Source of the DNA: Thermaceae bacterium
Lineage (GTDB): Bacteria; Deinococcota; Deinococci; Deinococcales; Marinithermaceae
Assembly: GCA_026989475.1 (NCBI GenBank)
Contig: JALSJG010000208.1
Coordinates: forward strand, 1 to 12,192
Length of the DNA: 12,192 bases
Direction: 5' to 3'
The position numbers were made by a program, and so were the translations under genes. The notes below the pieces were generated by a model. That model made no database searches, had not been told where the DNA came from, and saw only the letters and a program-made list of their open reading frames with translations. Shown in pieces: positions 1-6,465 of the stretch. Within the stretch, counting starts at the first letter, position 1; each line of letters begins with the position of its first letter.

Positions 1-3000
1 GGAGTGCCCCGGCTACGTCGCCGGAGAGCTCCAGGGCCAGCGCGCCGTCGTAGCGAAGCCGGGCCCCGCCCCCGGACCTTCCGGCCCGCCAGGAGATCTC
101 CCCGGAAAACGCCCGGGGGGCGCCGGAAAGGTTCCCTGAAAGGGAAAGGGGTCCAAGGACGAAGTCCCGGAGCTTAAGGGAAAGCTCCGAAGGGCCGAGC
201 GCGAGCCTGAGCCCCTCACCCCGGGCGAGAAGGCGCGTCCCTTCCACCGCGAGGGCGAGCTCCTTCCCGGCGGTAAGGAGCCGCCCATCAAGCCAGCGCC
301 CGGGGAAGCGTCCCCCGGCCTCGAGCCTCGCCACGCCGGCGGGTAGCGGGCCCCGGTAGGCCCAGTCAAGCGCGGGCACGGAAAGGTCGAGCGTCCCGCT
401 AAGGGGGGAGAGCCCGCCCTCTCCACGGAGCGCGATCCGCGGCCCCCGTGCGTCGAGGACGACGGCGCCGGCGCCCCCCGCCCGGTAGCGGAGCCTCCCC
501 TCCGCTCGCCGCTCCCGGATCCAGAGGGTGAGCGCCCCCTCCGCCGCCCCCTCGCCCGCGAGCTCGAGGCGGAGGTCCTCGCCAAAAAGCCGGCCCGAGA
601 GGGCCCCACCGGGCAAGGGCAGCGTGAGGGCGAGGGCACCGCCGGTCCCCTCCCCTCGCCGCCAGGTGAGGGTGCCCTCGATCCGGGGCTTGGGAATCGC
701 GAGGGTGAGCCGGGCCTCCTCAGGGCCCGCGGCGAGCTCCGCCCGCCCGCCGTAGACCGCCCCCGAAAGCGCGAGCCGGAAGCGGGCAGGGTCCAGGGTG
801 CCCGCAAGCGAAAGCCCCGGCCCCCCAAGCCGAAGTGGAAGCGAAACCCCACCCAAAGCCCCCGCGCCCCGGGCGGAAAGCGTAAGGGGAAAGCCCAAAA
901 AGGGCCCGAGGTTCAGAGCATCGAGTTCGGCCTCGAGAAACCGGCCCTCAAGCCGCACCAAAGCCCCCGGGCCCGAGATCCGGGCCCAGGCCCCCCGCCG
1001 GTAGCCAAAGGCGAGCGCGAGCTCGGCCCCTCGGCCAAGAAGCCTCCCCTCGCCCTCGAGGCGGGGATCCAAAAGCCTGCCGTCAAGGCGATAGCGAAGC
1101 GAGAGGGTGCTTTGCAAAAGCTCCCTATCGAGCTGCCCCTCCCCACGTAAGGAGAGATCCGGCTCCAAGCGGAGGCGCGCCCCGCCCCCGAGGTAGGAAA
1201 GCTCGGCGAAAAGGGCCCCGGCGCCCGAGAGCTTCCCCCCCAAGGGCCCGGCCTCGAGGGCCATCGCCCCGGAAAACCCCTTTTCCGGCCGGTAGAAAAG
1301 CCGTCCCAAAAGCCGCCCGCCCCCGGCAAGCGCCCCCTCGCCCTCGAGGGTGAGCCGACCCGCGCGGTAGGCGACCCGTAGCGGCGCCTGCCAGACCGCC
1401 TCCACCCGGGCGCCCTCGCCGCTGAGACGCACCGGGCCGGTCTGAAGGAGCAGGTAGCGGGTGGCGAGCTGGCCCTCCCCGCGGTAGCGGAGCCCCTCCC
1501 CCGAGAGCTCGAGCCGCCCCGAGGCGTAGGGCCCGTCCAGGCGAAGCTGCCCCCGATAGGCGAGCCCCTCGCCGGCGACCGCGAGGGAATACCCATCCCC
1601 TTGGGCGGAAAGCCGCCAGCGCGGGGCCGCTGGGGAGCCGGCGAGCAAAAGCTCAGCTTGCATCGGCCGCCTAAGCGTAAGCCGTCCCCCCAGCTGCCCT
1701 TCCTCAAACACGATCCGGCCTGAGAGGGCCCCGAGACCCTTGAGTACCACCCCATCACGGAACGAAAGCCAAAGCCCCGCCTCGAACCCGGGCAGCCAAA
1801 CGAGCCCCCGCCCCCGGCGAAAGGAAAACCGCGCCTCCCTGCCCCATAGGCCGAGGGTGCCGGCGATCCCCGTCCCGTCCTCGAGCCTTCCCGCCACGCG
1901 TCCGGAAAGGGCGAGACCCAGGCCCTTACCGAGCGCCGCCAGGTCGAGCCCGGGCACCTCGATCCGCCCGGGGCGCGCCCGGACCTCTCCACCCGGAAGG
2001 GCAAGGGTGAGGGCGTAGTCCCGCCCCGCGACCCGGGCCCGCACCCACGCTTCGCCCCGGGGCAGCACGAGCTTGCCGGTAAGGCCCGCCCGGATGCCCT
2101 CGCCCTCAAGGGCACCGGAAAACGCCCCGAGGAGGGTCTCAAGCGCAAAGCTCCCCCGGTAGCGCGCCCCCTCGCCCTTGACCCGGAGCGCCCCATGCAG
2201 TTCCCACCGAGTGCCCTTTAAGGCAAACCTCCAGGGCGCGGGCCGGGTGCCGGGCAGGCGAAGCGTCCCCTCCCCCCTTCCCCAAAGCCCTTTTTTGCCG
2301 TAGCCAAGCCGGAGGGCGCCGGCAAGCCAGGGGTGGGCAAGCGAAAGCCGCACCTCCCCCGCCCGGGCGCCGAGCGTTCCCTGGCCGGAAAGCCCGGGTC
2401 CCTCGAGCAAGAGCGCGACCTCGCCGTTCCCGGAAAGCCGGGCCCGGTAGTTCCCGAGGGCGAGCTCGAGCTCGGCGAAGGGCGCCCCCCGGTAGCCGGA
2501 CTCGCCCGCAAGCCGAAGGGGTAGCCCAAAGGGCGCCAGGGAAAAGCCCTCCGCCCGCAAGCGGAAATCCCCGGGAACCGCGGAGATCGCGAGCGGGCCC
2601 CCGGAGACGAGCCTCCCCGAAAGGCGAAAGCGCCTGCCCTGGCCGCTCAGGGCGAGGGCCCCCTCAACCTTCTCGAAGCGGGCCTCGGCACGGTAGGAAA
2701 GCGCAAAGGCGTCGAGCCGCCCGGTGAGCGAAAGACCCAGGGGCCGGACCCCTCCCGAAAGGCGGAGCGCCCGCCAGGGGCCGACCGCCTCGATCCGGGT
2801 CCCGGCCCCGGGTAGGAGCAAGGCGGCCCGCCCGGCCTCGAAGCTCCCCCGGGCAACCATGCGCCCCGGCTCCCCCCAAAGCGCGAGGGGAAGCTCGACG
2901 GCAATCCGCCGCGCCGCAAGGTCGAGCACGCTCTCCCCAACGCGGAGAGCCGACCCACGGAGGGAGACGGGAAGCTCCGGCACCGAAAGGGGCCCCGCCC

Positions 3001-5035
3001 GGAACCCGGCAAACCGCCCGGCGAGCTCGGGGTGGGGCCAGAGCCTCCCGGATAGGCGAAGGAGCCCCTGGCTTCTGAGCCAAAGCGCCCCCTCCCGGGC
3101 GAAGACCCGGCCTTCTACCGCCCCGGCGCGAAAGGCCATCTCCCCGAAAAAGCGACCGTCGTACGCAAGCGCGCCGTCGAGCACGAGGGGCCCGTAGCGG
3201 AGCTGACCCTGGTAATAAACCCGCCCCTCCCGGTAGCCGAGGGCAAAGCCCTCCCCCAAAAGCCAAAGCGCGCCGTCCTCGTACGCACCGGAAAGGGGCA
3301 AGACCCCATAGGGGCCCCGGAGTTCGGCCTGAAGCTCCGCCCGCCGGCCGGCGAGCGCGGCCCGGGCAAAAAGGTGCGGCGCGCGCGCCTCGAAGGCGCC
3401 GTCCCAGCCCCCCTCGCGGTAGACCGCCCGGCCTGAGATCAGGGCAACCTCGCCGAGGCGGACCGGAAGCGAGGCGAGGGTGAGGGTGAAGACCCCTTTG
3501 GCGTAGCGCCCCTCGCCGTAGGGGGCGACAAAGCGCCACCGCCCGCCCTCCTCCTCCACCTGGATAGGAAAGGTAGTGTAGGGCGAGCGGTAATCGAGCC
3601 TTCCGGAAAAACGCCCGCGGTAGAAAAGTTCGCCCTGAAGCGTGCCCACCACCATGGGAAGGGGCAAAAGGCGCAGCTTGAGGTCCGACCACCGGCCCGA
3701 GACCGAAACCGGCCCAAGCCGCCCCGAAACCCGGTCCCCCTCGCCCTCTAGCGTTCCCGAGAGGGAGAAGGGCCTAAAGCCGAGAAGCCCTACCTCCCCC
3801 GCCTCGACCCGGGTACGCCATCGGTTCCCCTCGATTCCGACCTCGACGCGGGCAACGCCCTTTAGGGGCTCGGGCAGGGGGAGGGCGCCCGCGCCACGGG
3901 CGCCCGGTCCCCGGCCCTCGAGGGCGAAGTTCCCGCCCTTTTCGTCCTGGTAGGAAAGCCGCCAGTCTTCGCCTCTGAGGCCAAAACGCAGCGAGACCTC
4001 GCGGTCGTAAAACCGCCCTCGGCTTTCGGCCGAGAGGCGAAAGCCCCCGTCGTAGCGCAGCTCGCCCCGGGTAGGGAGGGCGTAGCCGAGGAGGCGGGGG
4101 GTCCCGGAAAACTGCCCCGAAAGCCTTAGCGCTTCCCAGCCCTCGCCGGCAAGCCTCAGCTTTCCCCGCCCTTCAAGGGGGAGCGCGGCGCCGAAGTGGC
4201 GGGCCAGTGCGCGCCAGGTGGGCTCGGCCTCGACGGAAAAGCGGTAGCGCTCCTCCTTCCAGCTCGCCGTCGCCCGGGCGGCCACCGGCCCCTCGAGCCC
4301 CAGCCCCTTTAGGTCGGCCTCGAGGCGGTCGGGGTAGAGCCGGAGCTTCCCCCCCACCCCGGAGATCGGAAAGCCGACGACCCGCAGCCACCCCTCCCGC
4401 ACCTCGCCCTCCCCCACCGCTCCTTCGGACCGGAAACGGACCCGGCCCCGGAGGGTTCCTCCCTCGATCTCCGGGTACCAGTAACGAAGCGCGGTGAGCG
4501 GGGCCTGGAAGCGAAGCTCGGGAACGCCCTCAAGGCGGAGCTCGCCGGTGACCTCGCCCCCCGGGAGGCGGGCCCGGATGCGGTAGGGCCCCCGGCCCGC
4601 GACCGTCGCCGAAAGCGGCGGGAGGTTCCAGGGGCGGTCCTCGCCGATCCTCACCCACACGTGCTCGAGCTCAAGCCCGGTGAGCACCGGTCGCACCGGC
4701 GGCGCCGCCCCGCCCCCGCCCCCCGGGGGAAAAAGGGTGCGCCAATCGAGGGCGAGCTCGGCGTCCGAAAGCGCGACCCTGAGGGGAAGCCTTCCCCCAA
4801 GGAGGCCGAGGAGCTGGTAGTCGAGCCGGAGCCGGCCGGCCCTTAGGTCAAGGCCCGGCCCCTGGAGACGGACGTCCCTGAGCTCGAGCCCAAAGAGCGC
4901 ATACCCCCGGACCCGCCCCACCTCAAGGCGAAACCCCGCCCGCTCGGCCCCGTAGACGAGGCCCGCCCGGAGCAGCGGGGGAAGCCCGGGGAGGAGAAGC
5001 AAAACCAGAAACAAAAAGGGCCAGAGCCGGCGCAC
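1..5035 (-). CDS. Large AsmA/TamB-like envelope protein (translocation/assembly module TamB type), 3' end beyond window
   Basis: One minus-strand frame stays open from a GTG at 5035 to the left edge: 1,678 codons with no stop or frameshift in my reading. An in-frame TAG lies at 5041-5039, so this GTG is the first possible start. Residues 1-4 (MRRL) are followed by a hydrophobic segment at about 5-25 (WPFLFLVLLLLPGLPPLL), an uncleaved anchor or signal peptide. Next come motifs such as GYALFGLELRDVRL and LELEHVWVRIGEDRPWNLP, typical of AsmA/TamB N-termini. The rest is repetitive, with alternating Leu/Arg/Gly-rich strands (RLSGEG, YRGEG), as expected of the long beta-groove that carries phospholipids between membranes. 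I saw no cysteine codon. Known family members are inner-membrane anchored and span the periplasm; a Deinococcus tamB homologue is linked to envelope integrity. The diagnostic C-terminal TamB domain lies off the window, so another AsmA-like protein is possible. Confidence 0.75.
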   Translation of the reverse strand, partial: MRRLWPFLFLVLLLLPGLPPLLRAGLVYGAERAGFRLEVGRVRGYALFGLELRDVRLQGPGLDLRAGRLRLDYQLLGLLGGRLPLRVALSDAELALDWRTLFPPGGGGGAAPPVRPVLTGLELEHVWVRIGEDRPWNLPPLSATVAGRGPYRIRARLPGGEVTGELRLEGVPELRFQAPLTALRYWYPEIEGGTLRGRVRFRSEGAVGEGEVREGWLRVVGFPISGVGGKLRLYPDRLEADLKGLGLEGPVAARATASWKEERYRFSVEAEPTWRALARHFGAALPLEGRGKLRLAGEGWEALRLSGQFSGTPRLLGYALPTRGELRYDGGFRLSAESRGRFYDREVSLRFGLRGEDWRLSYQDEKGGNFALEGRGPGARGAGALPLPEPLKGVARVEVGIEGNRWRTRVEAGEVGLLGFRPFSLSGTLEGEGDRVSGRLGPVSVSGRWSDLKLRLLPLPMVVGTLQGELFYRGRFSGRLDYRSPYTTFPIQVEEEGGRWRFVAPYGEGRYAKGVFTLTLASLPVRLGEVALISGRAVYREGGWDGAFEARAPHLFARAALAGRRAELQAELRGPYGVLPLSGAYEDGALWLLGEGFALGYREGRVYYQGQLRYGPLVLDGALAYDGRFFGEMAFRAGAVEGRVFAREGALWLRSQGLLRLSGRLWPHPELAGRFAGFRAGPLSVPELPVSLRGSALRVGESVLDLAARRIAVELPLALWGEPGRMVARGSFEAGRAALLLPGAGTRIEAVGPWRALRLSGGVRPLGLSLTGRLDAFALSYRAEARFEKVEGALALSGQGRRFRLSGRLVSGGPLAISAVPGDFRLRAEGFSLAPFGLPLRLAGESGYRGAPFAELELALGNYRARLSGNGEVALLLEGPGLSGQGTLGARAGEVRLSLAHPWLAGALRLGYGKKGLWGRGEGTLRLPGTRPAPWRFALKGTRWELHGALRVKGEGARYRGSFALETLLGAFSGALEGEGIRAGLTGKLVLPRGEAWVRARVAGRDYALTLALPGGEVRARPGRIEVPGLDLAALGKGLGLALSGRVAGRLEDGTGIAGTLGLWGREARFSFRRGRGLVWLPGFEAGLWLSFRDGVVLKGLGALSGRIVFEEGQLGGRLTLRRPMQAELLLAGSPAAPRWRLSAQGDGYSLAVAGEGLAYRGQLRLDGPYASGRLELSGEGLRYRGEGQLATRYLLLQTGPVRLSGEGARVEAVWQAPLRVAYRAGRLTLEGEGALAGGGRLLGRLFYRPEKGFSGAMALEAGPLGGKLSGAGALFAELSYLGGGARLRLEPDLSLRGEGQLDRELLQSTLSLRYRLDGRLLDPRLEGEGRLLGRGAELALAFGYRRGAWARISGPGALVRLEGRFLEAELDALNLGPFLGFPLTLSARGAGALGGVSLPLRLGGPGLSLAGTLDPARFRLALSGAVYGGRAELAAGPEEARLTLAIPKPRIEGTLTWRRGEGTGGALALTLPLPGGALSGRLFGEDLRLELAGEGAAEGALTLWIRERRAEGRLRYRAGGAGAVVLDARGPRIALRGEGGLSPLSGTLDLSVPALDWAYRGPLPAGVARLEAGGRFPGRWLDGRLLTAGKELALAVEGTRLLARGEGLRLALGPSELSLKLRDFVLGPLSLSGNLSGAPRAFSGEISWRAGRSGGGARLRYDGALALELSGDVAGAL

Positions 5036-5080
5036 GACCTACCAGCCTACCCCCCGCCGCGGTGGGATAGATTAGGCGGT
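5036..5080. promoter_or_regulatory. Divergent intergenic gap between the TamB-like gene and acyP
   Basis: Only 45 nt separate the two divergent starts, so both promoters must be here or overlap the genes. The only AT-rich stretch is GATAGATTA (5066-5074). TAGATT (5068-5073) could be a weak -10 box toward acyP, and the opposite strand reads TAATCTAT. No convincing -35 box is visible on either side. AGGCGGT directly before the acyP ATG is a modest ribosome binding site. On the minus strand a GGGGGGTAGG run lies upstream of the GTG. Confidence 0.3.
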
Positions 5081-5350
5081 ATGAAGCGCCGACTGGTGGC
5101 CCTGGTGAGCGGTCGGGTACAGGGCGTAGGCTACCGCGCCTTCGCCCAGCGAAAAGCCCGGGAACTCGGTCTTACCGGCTACGCCGAGAACCTCCCGGAC
5201 GGCCGGGTCGAGGTGGTCGCCGAGGGCGAGGAGGACGACCTCAAGCGCTTTCTCGAGTTCTTGAAGCAAGGTCCCCGCCTCGCCGAGGTCGCGTCGATCG
5301 ACGTCACCTGGTCCGAGCCGGTGGGGATGCAGGGGTTCCATGTCTACTGA
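5081..5350 (+). CDS. acyP: Acylphosphatase
   Basis: This 89-aa protein has the length and sequence of a common-type acylphosphatase, a small cytoplasmic enzyme that hydrolyses carboxyl-phosphate bonds such as those in acyl phosphates. The signature GRVQGVGYRAFAQ spans residues 11-23, with the phosphate-binding Arg at 19. The catalytic Asn is residue 37 in GYAENLPDG, exactly 18 residues later, the same spacing as Arg23/Asn41 in the animal enzymes. The usual GWVRN is altered to GYAEN, but the Asn is kept. RVEVVAEGEEDDLKRFLEFL (42-61) is the expected strand-helix segment. The ATG has AGGCGGT just upstream. The stop overlaps the start of thyX by 11 nt, so the two genes are probably translated from one mRNA. 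Its physiological substrate is unknown, as for most bacterial homologues. Confidence 0.93.
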   Translation: MKRRLVALVSGRVQGVGYRAFAQRKARELGLTGYAENLPDGRVEVVAEGEEDDLKRFLEFLKQGPRLAEVASIDVTWSEPVGMQGFHVY

Positions 5351-6134
5351 GGTTCCGGTCCTCGACCAGGGTTTCGTCCGGCTCGTCGAAAAGATGGGCT
5401 CGGACGCGGCGATCGTCCGCGCCGCCCGGGTCTCCTACGGCGCGGGGACCAAGACGGTGCGCGAGGACGCCGCGCTCATCGACTACCTGATGCGCCACCA
5501 ACACACGAGCCCCTTCGAGATGGTGGAGTTCACCTTCCACGTCCGGGCCCCGATCTTCGTCGCCCGCCAGTGGTTCCGCCACCGCACCGCGAGCTATAAC
5601 GAGATCTCCGGCCGCTACTCGGTTTTGCAGGAGCGCTTCTACCACCCGGCCGCCTGGAGAAGCCAGGACGAGGTGAACCGGCAGGGCTCAAAAGGGGCCT
5701 TTAAAGACCCCGAGGCCGATGACCTCCTAAAAGAGGCCTACAAAAAGTCCTACGAGGCCTACCGAAGGCTCCTGGAAAAGGGCATCGCCCGGGAGGAAGC
5801 CCGGATCGTGCTGCCGCTCGGGCTCTACACCGAGTTTTATTTCAAGCAAGACCTGCACAATCTCTTCCATTTTCTCAAGCTCCGCCTCTCCGAGGACGCT
5901 CAGTTTGAGATCCGGGAATATGCGAAAGCCATCGCCGAGATCGTAAAGGAACTCGTTCCCCTCGCCTGGGCCGCCTTCGAGGAGCACGTCCTTTACGGTG
6001 CAAACCTTTCCCGTAGCGAGCGGGCCGCGCTCGCCGAGCTCGTGGACCGGGATGCCTACGCCGAGGCGCTGAAGGCCCGGGGCCTCAAAAAAAGCCGCGT
6101 TCGCGAGGCGCTCAAGAAGATCTGGGGCGACTAG
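5340..6134 (+). CDS. thyX: Flavin-dependent thymidylate synthase ThyX
   Basis: ThyX makes dTMP from dUMP using methylene-tetrahydrofolate and NADPH through FAD. The protein has 264 aa. The ThyX signature RHRTASYNEIS begins at Arg80, giving the RHR-x7-S pattern (R80-H81-R82, S90), followed by GRYS. The N-terminal segment VRAARVSYG (26-34), QHTSPFEMVEF (54-64) and LRLSEDAQFEIREYA (181-195) are all family hallmarks. Arg182 aligns by motif with the dUMP-contacting Arg174 of the Thermotoga enzyme. It is longer than the roughly 220-aa Thermotoga protein, with a charged C-terminal tail rich in Lys/Arg. The ATG at 5340 lies inside the end of acyP and is preceded by AGGGG with good spacing; it also fits the known N-terminus (LDQGFVRLV). 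ThyX usually stands in for ThyA, but absence of thyA cannot be judged here. Confidence 0.97.
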   Translation: MSTEVPVLDQGFVRLVEKMGSDAAIVRAARVSYGAGTKTVREDAALIDYLMRHQHTSPFEMVEFTFHVRAPIFVARQWFRHRTASYNEISGRYSVLQERFYHPAAWRSQDEVNRQGSKGAFKDPEADDLLKEAYKKSYEAYRRLLEKGIAREEARIVLPLGLYTEFYFKQDLHNLFHFLKLRLSEDAQFEIREYAKAIAEIVKELVPLAWAAFEEHVLYGANLSRSERAALAELVDRDAYAEALKARGLKKSRVREALKKIWGD

Positions 6135-6418
6135 CACCCAAACCAAGCACGAAGCAACGAGCGACCGAGCGTGCGGGCATAGAGGTAGCCCGCGAGGTAT
6201 AAAAGGGAAGCAATCCAAGGAGGAAAGCCGCCGGGCCAAGCGACCACCAAAAGCATGGGAAATACGAGAGGTTCCAAAGGCCAGGTAGGGCGCCCGTAGC
6301 CGAAAACGGGGAAAGGCTGGTAAAAGAGCAATCCGCCCCAACCGAACATCAGGATCCAGGCGATGATTTCGGCCCCGGCGGGCCCGAGGAGGACGGTCCC
6401 GAGCGCCCCGTAAAGCAT
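6131..6418 (-). CDS. Small hypothetical membrane protein downstream of gltB
   Basis: This predicted 95-aa protein is strongly hydrophobic and rich in Trp, Phe and Pro. I do not recognise its family. Likely membrane segments are residues about 5-32 (one long or two short helices) and about 50-82, broken by an aromatic, proline-rich linker (QPFPVFGYGRPTWPLEP). It ends with a basic tail (RTLGRSLLRAWFGC). It begins 47 nt after the gltB stop on the same strand, so it is probably cotranscribed. The ATG at 6418 has only a G-run directly before it and no well-placed ribosome binding site. The frame stays open upstream (WRAQFAAERG) but offers no ATG, GTG or TTG before it enters gltB. Its TAG stop overlaps the thyX TAG in the sequence CTAG. 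Codon third positions become less GC-rich in the second half. It could be a real gene of unknown role, or less likely a chance frame. Confidence 0.6.
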   Translation of the reverse strand: MLYGALGTVLLGPAGAEIIAWILMFGWGGLLFYQPFPVFGYGRPTWPLEPLVFPMLLVVAWPGGFPPWIASLLYLAGYLYARTLGRSLLRAWFGC

Positions 6419-6465
6419 CCCCCGTTCGGCGGCAAACTGCGCGCGCCACCCCCGAGCGCAGCCTG

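Noticed and set aside
13..4533. Many other frames on both strands across the left region, up to 427 codons
   Set aside because: Their products are low-complexity Arg/Pro/Ser/Gly-rich with no domains. A single minus-strand frame spans the whole region with an anchor segment and family-like sequence.
1..5035. Tandem DNA repeats, a CRISPR array or a broken gene suggested by recurring GGTAGCG and GGAAAG words
   Set aside because: The words recur at irregular spacing and follow codon structure (RYR, LS dipeptides). There are no constant-length repeats or spacers, and the frame is intact.
5072..5645. Minus-strand frames antisense to acyP and the start of thyX
   Set aside because: They are shadows of two strongly conserved genes, with no ribosome binding site or family similarity that I can see.
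5727..6449. A 240-codon minus-strand frame overlapping thyX and the small membrane gene
   Set aside because: Most of it is antisense to the conserved thyX, and the product has no recognisable features.
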